This document shows, piece by piece, positions 21,045 through 32,068 of a stretch of DNA of 64,000 nt. The number at the start of each line of letters is the position of its first letter. Position 1 is the first letter of the stretch. Below the pieces are notes generated by a model. It made no database searches and was not told the DNA's origin. It saw only the letters and a program-made list of their open reading frames with translations. Position numbers and translations under genes: made by a program. Source of the DNA: Mytilinidion resinicola (Eukaryota; Ascomycota; Dothideomycetes; Mytilinidiales; Mytilinidiaceae); the NCBI RefSeq assembly GCF_010093595.1, contig NW_022985441.1, positions 682,132-746,131 of the forward strand, in the 5' to 3' direction.

Positions 21045-21981
21045 TCAAGCAGACGCCTGAGATCCCCTCAGCTTCCCACCAGGGCCAGAGTGATCATGGT
21101 ACTTGCTACATCTGTCGAGGTTGACCATTCCCGTATTCCCTGTTTCCTTGAATTTGCCGTCTTGTGTCTCAAGCTTGAACATAAGGTCTAGCAAGAAACC
21201 GGCTGGCAAGAGATCCCTCTTCGTGTTAAAGCAAGTGAGATCGCTGCAACTGAGGAAAAAGTCCGCAGCCATCTCTACGATCATCTTGCGTATGAGAGAT
21301 TCATCCGAGGTGTTTTCGTAGATGTAATGAAGAACTATGGTTGGGAACTCCATTACACACGTGAATCGGTGTAGTAGATCGATAGCCTCATTCTTGAGAG
21401 CCGGAATCCCTCTCATTTCTCCGAAAACAAAGACCTTGCAGATAACTTCTCCGGTAAGCGGTATTTCAGGCGTCAACGGCCCGGGCGCGCTAGATGCCTT
21501 CGCAAGAGGGGAAGAAGGCGGATCATGTAGCCGACCAGTGTACAACCAGCAGTAGACTGCTTGAAAGACTGCAACTTCGTCGTCAGGCAGCTCAACGATC
21601 CCAGTCTCGCCCTCTTTAAAGCCTCCATTGAGGGCCGCAGCAAAGAATGCGGAGTGGTAGGTGAGCAGGCCTTTGTGGATCCGAATGTCCTTTTTCTCCT
21701 AGCCGACGATGACAGAGATGAGGCAGCCATAACAGCCGCTATTTCAGTATGTCAATTAAGTACCGAGTATGGGGCTACTCTTGGGCGCGTTCTTACATCG
21801 GTGCGGACGGTGTGTGGAATACGCATGGCTGAAGACGCGGCATCACAACTTTTGGAGTCGATAGTGCAGACTCTGCGCGCGGAACGGCCGCCAATACTTG
21901 CGGTGTTGTTGAGAATTGCAGGCTGCTGAACGGATTATGCGGTTTGGGCGGCCCGAAAAGATTGGAGCCTGGAGTCGCCAT
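21045..21981 (-). pseudogene. BTB/POZ-domain protein (tandem paralogue 3) with a premature stop
   Basis: The same two-exon layout as its paralogues: exon 1 21981-21797, intron 21796-21739, exon 2 21738-21045. The total of 293 codons is in frame except for one in-frame TAG at 21701-21699. The stop falls in SVIVG(stop)EKKDIRIHKG, where both paralogues have Gly or Glu. Downstream the BTB domain (LLTYHSAFFAAALNGG, VELPDDEVAVF), the LICKVFVFGEMRGIPALKN-like region and the terminal KYHDHSGPGGKLR are undamaged, so the loss looks recent. A longer head (about 60 residues) replaces the short head of the other copies. Readthrough or a base error would restore a protein. Confidence 0.8.
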
Positions 21982-22210
21982 CCTCGCAGCGGGAGGCCGA
22001 GCCCCCCTCCACTGTGTAGAAAACTTGGCTTTAGGCGATGAGGATCATGAGGAGGGTGAGGTGTTCGAGCGAGGTTGCGGTTTGACGTTGGTAAACGCGT
22101 TTTGTTCGCGCTTTTTTAGTTTACTAATGACTAACCTCAGATTAACGACAGATCGCGGTGGCAAGATACAGGACACAAGTCTGGGCACATCGTTGTTTGA
22201 TCTCTTCCAG

Positions 22211-22250
22211 AAGTATGATAATGTGCTGAAGCACCACAAACAGCGGCCAA
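22211..22250 (+). repeat. Dispersed short repeat, copy g
   Basis: Reads aagtatgataatgtgctgaa, then gcaccacaaacagcgg. It parallels the next copy base for base over most of its length. Confidence 0.65.
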
Positions 22251-22313
22251 GGAGGCCGACGGGAAGCGCCTGAAACTTGCCCGATTCAAGCTCTCCAGGC
22301 CTTCGATATTACC

Positions 22314-22360
22314 GGAAGTTTGATAATCTATTGAAGCACCTCAAACGGTGGTAAGTGAGT
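22314..22360 (+). repeat. Dispersed short repeat, copy h
   Basis: Reads gaagtttgataatctattga, then agcacctcaaacggtggtaa. It is the copy closest to the apparent consensus. Confidence 0.65.
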
Positions 22361-22934
22361 GTGCCCAGACCTCTGGCAGGGGCTTCGTATACCCTCCAGA
22401 ACCGCTTCGGTACGCTCCGGTTCGCCCTGCCTAGAATGTAACTTTCATCTGAATTTCTGACGACGCGTCGGAGTACCTCGGACAGTGGCAACAGTGCACC
22501 AAGTTTTCTCACCGCACGTCTACAACGACTCACATTAGCCACTAACTTACTTTGATTATTGTAATATTGGGAAACACTTACCAGCACGATATCACTTCCT
22601 TCCCAATTAATAAAATCTACAGAGGTACGCGTAAATCACTGCCTCTATCACCACCAAAGGACAAAACACGGAAAATTTACGGAATAAACGGTATCAATGT
22701 GATCTAACCTCTAGGGTAGACTCTTCCCGACTCTGCTCTCCTCTCTAACTTTTCCTACGACTACTTAGGTACAATACACCACTACTCACACAATACTGCC
22801 CTTCCAGTCAACGCGACGCCAGACCCTGACGCAAGACGCCGCACAGGAGATACCATAGGTAGACCTATACATAGGAAGCGATGCATAGGAAAAAGAGTAT
22901 TAGGAACAAGAGCACACACCCACAACACACCACA

Positions 22935-24306
22935 CTACACCGCAAAGCCCGGCCTCCACGCCGGATGCACATCGCTCATCCCCGTCACGCTAGGCGCCAC
23001 GCTCCGCGGGACTGCAGCAACGACATAGGCGACGCCGTCGTCAGAAACATAGGATGGCGGTCGCGGATCACGGCTCGCAGGCTCCTCAACGCGGTCCGCT
23101 GGCGCCGGTGCCTGCTGATGGATGTTGGAGAGAGAACCGGAGCGCGAGTTCGGGTGAGATGAAAAGCTTGGGAAGACAGAGGGCGGTCGGGTAGCTGGAA
23201 GAGCGCCGCTGGCTTCGGCGGCGTCGGCGCGCTGCCAGTGGAGGAGATTGGGGTCGACGCGCTTGGGAACGTTAGTTTCTATATCTTCTTATGAAGAGAC
23301 GAGAAAACGTACCACGCTAGATCTCCACAGTCCATACGCAGGTGGCGGCATCTGGACCTTTTCTTTCTCTGGCTCAGCCTCGACCTCGGCCGCTTCACTA
23401 CCAACCCCAATCTCTTCGTCCCGGGCGAGATGCACACGGATTGGGCGGATTGGTTTGAACCCATCTGGACCGGTCATGCTAGGGATGTGTGGGAGGTCGG
23501 ATTCCGGGCGTAATGCAAGCATGCAAAGCCGAATGAGCGAGTGGCAGAAGAAAATAGTAGTGCAGAGGATAACCATGATGAACAGGATATGAACTTCCTG
23601 CCCAAGGTGTGGTCGTGTGAGAGCGATGGAGAGGTCTATGCATTACAAGTTAGCCAATTGTTCTAGATAGTACGACGCAAAAGTGTAGGAGATACTTACA
23701 TATCGTTAACACTACGATGAGGAATAGTCCTGAAATCAAGCACGCGGTGCACTTCGTTCGTGCCGCAGGGCTCTTCACGAATGGGAAGCAGACACCACGT
23801 TCGCCACGCTTGCGTATCCACGCTCTCCGCTCTGGTACTGCCCTCGTCCTCCTCCTACGCTTCCTCCTTCGCCGACTGTGGTTCACGATCTCTGCAAGGT
23901 GCTCCGTCTCGGGGTCTACACTGCCATATGAGCTATGTGACTCGTTCCGTGTATGCACCATTTCCGGCGCGACAGGTCCTCTAACGACATCCTCCGAGTT
24001 AATCGCACGTATGTATGAGCCTGCGGTGTGTTGGGGCCGTAGAGGAGACTGTGAGTAGGTGGAGTCGCGTCGGAGCTCGGAGTCTGCGAGAGGTAGAGAG
24101 GGAGGGCTATGTGGCCTGCGAAGAAAGCCTAGCAATGGGAGCTTCGGTGTGTTGTTGTTTGATGGGGGAGGCGAGTTAGAGTAAACAGAGCTGCCATTGA
24201 GGATCGAGCGGACATTGTTTTGCATGACGGAGAATCGAGATACCGATGAAGGCGCGGGCGAATCGTCCAGCCTTGGAGAGGGCCTGTGAAAATGGGGAAG
24301 AGGCAT
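22935..24306 (-). CDS. Fungal membrane protein of unknown function with two predicted TM segments
   Basis: Three exons (24306-23700, 23635-23313, 23261-22935) with introns of 64 and 51 bp give 418 residues. The N-terminal 170 residues are Ser/Pro-rich and end in a very basic patch (SRRRRKRRRRTR). Then come TM1 (ACLISGLFLIVVLTICKYL) and, after TRPHLGQEVH, TM2 (ILFIMVILCTTIFFCHSLI). The C-terminal half is acidic, then Pro/Ser-rich, and contains PPPAYGLWRSSVRVDPNLLHW, a segment I associate with a conserved but uncharacterised ascomycete protein. The arrangement suggests a membrane protein with both long tails on one side. I cannot name a function. Confidence 0.8.
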
Positions 24307-25598
24307 TGTTGTGAAGTGTAATGCTCCCAAACGGCTATCCCGAATTATGATCTTGGAGAGCAGTCTCAAGAATCAGAATTATGAGCGTGAAATAAAGCCC
24401 TTATATCGAGTACTCGGGTAGCCAGCCTAGACACGTGTTGTTGATCTCGACGAACTAGGCAGAGCTAACAGCGAATGATTGACTAGGACTGCCGACCATG
24501 CGGTTGTTTTTGAACGGACTAGGGACGGTTGCACCGGTAGTGACAGCGAGGATGTAAGGAACAGCTTCGCAGAAGAAGAATGACTGGAGCCCGTCCAATG
24601 TCATTCACAGCTAGTTGAGCATGCTGGAGGTCAATCGGTTGGTCTCGAGGGAACTACCTGGACTCGGAGCGGCCTCTAAGAAGTAGTTGGCGTGAAAGAG
24701 CAGACCTATGGGCGGCGCAGCTGCAGTCAAGCTTCAAGCACACGCGCAAGGCCGGAGAAAAGAAGAGAGGGAGAGAACGGTGGCTCAAAGCTCAACGCCA
24801 AACGAAAGAAGAGGGTTAAAGAAAGGCGAAACTGTGGTCAACAGCAGCTGCCAATAACGAGGACTTAAGGAAAGAGTACATGGAGTGCAGGAGAAGGGAG
24901 CAGGTCGCACGATTGCCTGCAAGGACGCGACCACTGGAGGTCGAGATAGCAGCGCATTGAGGCCAGCACGCTTCTGCTACAAGCGCGGTGTCAAGTCGTC
25001 CAAAAGAGCTCCTGAAACGCGTCGGGGTTCAGCCCTTCCCGCAGGCCTCCTTCTGGCGAGGCTGCCGGCCCTCCCGCTGCAATCTTGTGCCGTCTCACGT
25101 GCGGGCGGCCATAATTCAGCAGCATGGGCGTCGTGGTTGGCCACAGGCGGTGGATGAAACATGCAGCGTGCTGAAATGCTACAGGTAGAATTAGTTGAGG
25201 TGTTGCTTGGCGTGATCAGCTACGGGTTTGCTCCACCAATCAATGCCCCTTCACTAACAGCGCCCAACACAGCACGGAGGCGCTCTGCACTTCGAGCATG
25301 AATGGGTTTTCAAGGTCGCAAATGCACTGATTTGGCATTTGTTGTTACTTGGCGCCGCTTGTGGTCGTACGCATCTATATATCGGACGTCCTCAACGCGT
25401 CGTGTACGCGTGGTCTTGCACTGATGACTTCTCCTGCTGTTCCTGGTGGCAGTGCGTCTCACCGATGTGTCCAGCATGTAAGGTCCGCCTCCTGTGACAC
25501 CAGCAGCGTCAGCCAGCTGCCGATGGACGCCTCGGTCTAGTCATCCTATTCCTCTCGTGCAATATCAAGCCACTCGGTCAAAGCGGCCGCTCCTCTCC
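24307..25598. other. Intergenic region
   Basis: About 1.3 kb with upstream DNA of the two-TM gene and 3' flank of the spliceosome gene. Short open frames near 24885-25188 overlap one another and have no family resemblance. Confidence 0.5.
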
Positions 25599-27138
25599 TC
25601 ACTTGCCCAACTCCCCCAGCATCAGCGTGCGGTCCGACGATCCAGAAACGACTGTGCCGAGCGTCAGCGATTTTCAAACAAGCCTCAAGTCGGTGCCACC
25701 GGCTGAAACCGTCCCCGCAGATCAGGACGGGTCGGCTGTGCGGTAACGAGGGGACAGCATCTTCAATCCGCCCGGTCACCAAACAAGATCTCCTCTCAAC
25801 CATTTCCACCGCAGTGCCTGCAAGGGACGACCAATGAAAACCAGAATATGTACTTACTGATTGGTTCATCCCGCGGTGAGAACCGCACATCGTTTACGCA
25901 TCCACGATGGCCTGGGAGCTTGTACAGCAGCTTCCCGGTGCGAGCATCCCAGACAATCACGCTCTGATCCCCGCTGGCCGCAGCAATCTTCTCGCCCTTC
26001 GAGTCCCAGCTGGCTTTGAGGAGGTTCTTCTCCATGCCGACGTGAGCGCCGTCGTAGGTGTGTAGATGCCGGTTTGTAGCTGCGAATGGCCGTATGTCCC
26101 AAGTTCGGACTGTAGAGTCGTGCGAATGCGACAGCAGCGACTGTGAATCTGGCGATATCTGCAGTGATGTGACGGTATCCGTGTGACCAATGAGGGAGTA
26201 CGCCACCGCTCTCTTCCGAAGATCCCAGACTTTGATATCATTGTCGATTCCACCAGAGAACAGCTCGTTCCCCGCTTCCGAGAGAGCGATCGCAGTTACG
26301 GGGAACTCGGTCTCGATGTATTCGATTGCGTGCTTTTGTCGCGGGTCCCATATCTGGTCCTCGTCAGCACAACCCTCTCCAAACTTCATACGATGCAAAA
26401 AGCGCCACTTACTCCAATATACCCATCGTCAGACCCACTGACCACCAGTTCCTCTCCGCGTTTGCTTAGATCCATGCAATTGATGACCTCCTCGTGCCCC
26501 TCATGCCGCCGAATTCTCTGGCCCGTTTCGAGATCCCAGCTAGCCAGCGTCATATCCGCAGAAGCAGAGAACAGGGTATTCGAGTCCCTAGACCATTGTA
26601 GATCCAAAACTGCTCCCTTGTGTCCGTTGAGAACTCCATAGTTCTCACACTGTCCATAGGTCCGCCATAGTACTGTCTCACATCAGCTCTAGTCTCCTCG
26701 CGGTCCGAGGTGGTGACAGACAGATTGATCGGTCCATTGAGCCGGATGCTATGTGCTCGCTGGTAGGGTCGAATCGTGTCGCGAAGACCTCGCCTGTATG
26801 GCCTGATATACCGCTCTGTCAGAGATAGTTTTGATCGGATTCGGGACGGGAACTTGTACCAGTCAACTCCATTATCGGCGCCTGAAGCGCACTCGTGCGT
26901 GGTACCTAAACATCCCACCTCTATTAGCCAATGCGTTCCTTTTCTAATGTTTTAGCGCTACATGCGATGCGCGATAACTGTCTGCGGCGCGACATACTGC
27001 TTGTATAAGAGCGCCATTCTGAGCGGACCCATTAACTACTGCGACTGCGCTGCTGCCCAGGTTCGCATCGGATTTCTGGCGCTTGACGAGCTGGCTGGAA
27101 CCAAACGACGGCGCAGCGGGGCGCTTTTCTGCGGACAT
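25599..27138 (-). CDS. spf38: U5 snRNP WD40 protein (Spf38/SNRNP40)
   Basis: Six exons (27138-26998, 26905-26860, 26802-26722, 26672-26413, 26353-25858, 25651-25599) join to 358 residues, the length of human SNRNP40. A basic head (SQLVKRQKSD) precedes seven WD repeats. Examples are ELTGHTGEVFATRFDP with SGSMDRSILLWR, LNGHKGAVLDLQWS with SADMTLASWD, HEGHEEVINCMD, SLIGHTDTVTSLQ and LPGHRGCVNDVRF with the last blade SGSSDRTLMLGEL. This beta-propeller sits in the U5 snRNP next to Prp8 and takes part in pre-mRNA splicing in the nucleus. The last intron is unusually long (206 bp) for this locus, and the terminal exon encodes only 17 residues. It is divergent from bet3 across a 317-bp shared promoter. 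Confidence 0.93.
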
Positions 27139-27455
27139 GTTGAGGATTTGGACGACTTGGTAAGCCTCGTGCTATTCAGAGAGGACTTAGTGGAGGCGAA
27201 AGGTCGTGGGGGACTGCGTTCATGAAGCTGCGATGTTCTTGACTTTTCTGGCACCTCAGCTCACTAGCGTCTCTTGGCGCACGGAAGTTGCCGCGCCGTA
27301 CATTCTCGCATCTCGGACTGATATGCGAGGTAAATCCAACGACAAGAAGATTAACATACCACTCTCTGAGCAAGACAGTGCTACTTAGTCCTTTGTGCGC
27401 CTCCAGAAGTTAATTCAGTGCGCATTCTAACCCCACGACACGACCAAGAGTCAAC
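27139..27455. promoter_or_regulatory. Shared bidirectional promoter between spf38 and bet3
   Basis: Only 317 bp separate the two divergent start codons, so both housekeeping genes must share this interval for promoters and leaders. No classical TATA box is obvious. Confidence 0.6.
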
Positions 27456-28268
27456 ATGGCCTCAACCAAAGCCGCTCGTCTAGGCGAAGAGTGAGCATTT
27501 CCTACATATCATTGAGTAAAGCTAATAATTGCCAGGGTATGGAAGTAAGTCCTAGCCACTCCGAGCGATTTCCGGATCATCGCAGTCTTCTGACCGCTTG
27601 AAGGACCCGGATAGACAAAGTCAGCGCCGAACTTGTGACTTTGACATACGGAACTATCGTAGCACAACTATGCAAAGACTTCGAGAGCGACTACCTGGAG
27701 GTCAACCGACAACTGGACAAGATGGGCTACAATATCGGGCTGCGGCTGATTGAGGACTTCCTCGCAAAGTCGAATGCGCCGACGTGCTCCAACTTCCGCG
27801 AAGTGGCCGAGATGATCTCCAAGGTATGTCCCCCTCGTTCTACGAGACGGGCAATATCTTATGCATCGCTCCCTAGGTTGGTTTCAAGATCTTCCTGAAC
27901 ATCACACCCACAATCACGAATTGGACCAGCGACAACAAGCAGTTCTCCCTGCTATTTGAGGAGAACCCATTGGCAGACTTCGTGGAGCTTCCGGATGACG
28001 GCAGAGCGCAAGACGAGCTGTGGTACTCGAACATCCTTTGCGGGGTGCTCCGAGGCGCTCTGGAAATGGTATATAATACTTCTGCCTCACTCCACATTTC
28101 ACGGTCACACTGTCCGGCATGTTCTCGTACTGACCCTGTCGTCTTCAGGTTCAGATGCAGGTTGAAGCCCACTTCATCAGTGACGTGCTGCGAGGCAATG
28201 ACACGACTGAGATGAGGATATCACTGATCAGGTACATCGACGACGAAATGCCTCCTGACGACGAGTAG
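27456..28268 (+). CDS. bet3: TRAPP complex subunit Bet3 (TRAPPC3)
   Basis: Five exons (27456-27490, 27536-27544, 27604-27823, 27877-28068, 28149-28268) give 191 residues. Family landmarks are [16 protein letters not shown] (with the Cys that is acylated in homologues), the near-invariant [28 protein letters not shown] and [10 protein letters not shown]. The C-terminal half ends [16 protein letters not shown]. Bet3 is the core subunit of the TRAPP tethering and Ypt1/Rab1 exchange complexes at ER-to-Golgi and Golgi membranes. The second exon is only 9 nt (two codons plus split ends, coding VW in EEVWK). It is required to keep EEVWKTRIDKV intact, so I trust it. The ATG is the first in frame and gives the usual N-terminus. 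Confidence 0.94.
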
Positions 28269-29610
28269 GTGCGCGCAGCAAGAGCTCACGCGTGACATTG
28301 GCGTATCGGTCAGGATGATTAGCATTGGGACGGAGTCAGGCGTTTGCTATTTGCAGTGCTGAGTGCACTTCCCACGACGAGGACTGCCACCAGATAGGTA
28401 CTCTACATCGACGGCTACACAGCCCCAAGCGCAGGCCAGCGCAGCTCATCTACTACGACTTCGGCTGATGGTGAGCACCATGCTGAAGTGTGCGACTGCT
28501 CCAACAACACTCTCGAAGGCTCTAGGACTATGGCGAGAAAGCGCTGTTGAGAGGAGATCGTTGAATGGCGAACGTGGAGCGGCTTGCTATGTTCATCTGA
28601 TTCGCCCGTGGGTCACGCAATCGCCAACGCAGCTGGAGTACAGCGTCGACAACTCTGGACAATCATGCGCTCACGTTCAAACTCGCCAGGACGACGCTGG
28701 CCTTCCCCACTGCGTTGTGGGGTCGTATCGGCTGGGTTTTGCCAGATCGAACCTCTCCTCTGTAAATAGACACGATAGGGTCTCGTCCCAAGATTCGCAT
28801 GGTTGCGTACCTTGGTCCAGCGATCAGATGACCCACACCCCAACGTCCCCAACATGGACCCCTAATGTAACCATGGCTTCGCTCAGTGAAGGTCTCTCGA
28901 AAAACCTCACCAGATCCGCCGCTGCTGTCGCGAGACGGCGCGGGACAGCGGTTCTGCTGCTGCACGTGATCCGGCCTAATTGAGGCCGCCCTCCAGCTTG
29001 GCACCATCTCAGTGGCTGGCAGCAGCATCCCCTCCTCCCTCAGAATTCTCCCCCTACCAGACCTGTCCAGCTGTCCCCGTCGTCCTCATTGCGCCCATCG
29101 CCCCGCGCCCGCCATCGCTACCCTCATCGACGCGCGATACGTGGTTGTGCGTGGCCGCCACCGTCGCCCCTCACCCTGAGTCTGCCCGTGATCGCTGCTG
29201 GCAACGCCCCTAGCCCGGTATTTCCCACGCCCTCTCACCACCGTCGCTAAGACCCTACCCGCCCTACTGCCTTCACACCATCTCCCCAACGTCGCGCGCC
29301 CGCATTCATTCACGATTCTAACCCCGTTGCGCTTCAGTCTAGGTCGACTGTCCTTCTCCCCTCGACATCGTCGAGCCCGATCGCACTCGCCGTCAGACCG
29401 CCGCTGCCGCTCTCCGTCTGCTCCGAACACGACTCCGTGATCGCCACGCATCCCATGCTCCTATAACCTGTTTCCATACCCTCTGAGCGTCGCTCGCGTC
29501 GTGTAATCGCCTTGTGGTCGAGCGCTTGACCACCGAGGCTCTCTGCTGCACGCTTCACCGCGCCATCGTCGACGTGCAGCCCTCTACTCGTGCGGCCGCA
29601 CGCAAGAGCC
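28269..29610. other. Upstream region and probable long leader of the LisH regulator gene
   Basis: 1.34 kb without a supported gene. The last 600 bp is strongly C/T-rich on the plus strand, typical of long fungal 5' leaders. Plus-strand frame 28363-28983 shows no homology I recognise. Confidence 0.5.
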
Positions 29611-32068
29611 ATGAATCAGCAGGTCAACATGGTGGGTATGAACGCCGCCGGCGGTCCGGTGGGCGGCACGCCTACGATGAACAACCGTCGCAACCAGCCA
29701 ATGGACGAAGCTAACAAGCAGCTGAACACCTATATCTACGAATACCTTCTCAAGAACAGCCATTACCAGACCGCCAGGCTTTTCAAGGACGAGGCCCCAG
29801 TTAAGTTGAAGTCCGGCCAGAAGGGAAACCCGAACGGTCGGGCTACGAACGGCGTGGATTCTATGGACACAGACTCGAAGGCGAATGGCCTTCAAGGCCG
29901 CCCGGACGATCTGGAACTGCCGGATGTGCCCGAAAACCAATCGACCGACAACTCATTTTTATTAGACTGGTGGTATCAGTTTTGGGAGCTGTTCGGCGCC
30001 GCGCGGGGGCGTGGAGGCACGTCGTCCGCTCACGCGTATCTAAACCACACAAGAGTGAGAAACATCAGATTCGCGTGGATTCTGGCGATGCGATTGCTGA
30101 TAACTTGGATTAGGCAGCTGCGCAACTGCGCAACGATCAGCAGAGGTCGCAGCTCATGGCCAACTCTATGAACTCTATGCAATATCGGAACATGATGCAG
30201 CAAATGCCCAACGGTATGGGAGTCCCCAACGACTTGCAAAGGAAGGCCATGCAGAACAATCGGTACGTTCACCTAGCTAGCGTCACGCGATTTCACGTGG
30301 GCTGATGTATACTTCTCACCAATAGGAATCCGCAGCAACTCCAGCAGATGCAGCAGAACATGAAGAATCAGCAAGCCCTCATGTCTGCGCAAATGTCGCG
30401 GGATGGCTCTGGCATGGACATAGGCCAGCGCCCTCAGTCGCCAGGCTCCGCCAACAATGCGCCGTCGCCAAACAAGCGACCGCGACTTGAGGGGAACGGC
30501 TTTAACGGCCAACCCATGGGCGGGGCCCGGAGTCAGGGAATGGTGCCACAGCCCATGGGGGCTACGTCGACCGCAGCGAATGCTCACCAGATGATGGCTA
30601 CGAATGGCCTGAATCCTGGTGACATGTCTGGTCAGTTCGAGTTTGCATCGCAGGCGCAGAACGCGCAGCAGAAGTCATTAGAGGTATATACCCAGAGTCT
30701 GGCCCACCAACAGAGAACAGCCTTTAACCATACAATGGCGAAGGGAATAAACCCCAGCATAGCGCAAGGCTCTCCTATGGGACAGGGCGGCTTGGAGGGA
30801 TCCCAAGACCTCTTCAACAGCACACCTCGAATGCCCGGCGGCGCTCCCGGCCAACCACAAGGGAACCACGCTCTCCAGGACTACCAGATGCAGCTCATGC
30901 TGCTGGAGCAGCAGAACAAGAAGCGCCTGATGATGGCTCGCCAAGAGCAAGACAACATGGCCCAAGGTCCTCATGGCCAACCGCCGGTCAACGCCCAAGG
31001 ATTTGCCCCATCCATGTCGCCTTCAGGCAGTCGAGCCGGACCATCGCCAAATCCTAACGACCAAATGAGGAAACAGACGCCCAAGATGGGCCCGCAAGGT
31101 CTCCCTGGGTCTCCTATGGCTGCCGACATGCAGCAGAACCGGAACTCCCCTGGTCCCAATGGTTTCGATCCCAGCCAGATGCCGCCTGGAATGCCGCCGC
31201 AGTACTATCAGCAAATGCCAAATAACGCTATGATGAGGCCACCTAGCTCCCACCCGCAATTCAACAACGGCCAATACACTCCACAGCAAATGGAGACCAT
31301 TGCACGCAACGGTGGCCGGATTCCAAATGGGGGTAATTGGCCACAAGGCCCTCAACTAATGCCAAACCAAGGCCAACAACCAGGACCAATGGGCACACCC
31401 CAACAGAGGAATTCTGCCATGCCACCTCCGCCTGCACCTCCGACTGGTGAGCCTGCAAGGACACAGCCTTCATCACCAGCACAACCCCCCGCCCCTCCGA
31501 CGCCTTCCCAAGGCACGAAGGCGAACACAAGGAAGAAGGATAACAAGGAAACGAAGAAGGTAAGTCGTGCCCTCGTTATTTCATTCAGGATCACCGTTAA
31601 TCAACTTGCGCTACAGAAGCCTACGAAGAAGAACACGGGGAATGCTGCAACCGCACCTGCTACAGAGGGAGATACCGCTCCAACGCCCACGCCGTCGACT
31701 CCAATTAACCCAATGAATGCGAACTCATTCAACCCCAACCAGAAAAATGGGCAACAGGGCAATGTACAATCGCAACAGTCCGTTGCGGCCCCTGCGCCTC
31801 AAGTACAGCAACCTCCCATGGACAATCCTGGCGCTCCGTTCGGAAATCTTGGCGAAGAGGTAGGATCGACTCTATCCCGACAGTTCACGACAGCACTAAC
31901 AATGAATAGTTTAATGGCCTCGACTTCCCAACAGTCGATGGACCTGATGTCCTCGAAAATTTCGACTTCGACTCGTTCCTTCACACAGAAGACACGGGTG
32001 CCTTTGGGCCTTTGGGAGGCGATTTCAACTTTGGTCTCGACGGCGTAGAAGCGGGAGGCGATCTATGA
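29611..32068 (+). CDS. somA: LisH-domain transcriptional regulator, Flo8/SomA (Som1) type
   Basis: Five exons (29611-30054, 30114-30262, 30326-31559, 31617-31859, 31910-32068) join to 742 residues. Residues 35-62 form a LisH motif (KQLNTYIYEYLLKNSHYQTA), followed by FLLDWWYQFWELFGAARGRG, the LUFS-like extension of Flo8/SSDP proteins. The middle is Gln/Asn/Met/Pro-rich. The C-terminus carries an acidic, aromatic segment (VLENFDFDSFLHTED) resembling an activation domain. In yeast and filamentous fungi this family acts in the nucleus downstream of cAMP/PKA to control adhesion, development and virulence-related genes. The intron 31560-31616 is a multiple of three and open, so retention would add 19 residues. 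The name rests on domain order and motif likeness. Confidence 0.88.

Larger units (their letters stand above)
21982..22934. other. Intergenic region with two dispersed-repeat copies
   Basis: No supported gene. Repeat copies lie at 22211-22250 and 22314-22360. Confidence 0.55.

Noticed and set aside
28363..28983. Plus-strand ORF of 206 codons downstream of bet3
   Set aside because: Overlaps the likely bet3 3' UTR and the next promoter, starts in low-complexity codons and has no recognisable domain.
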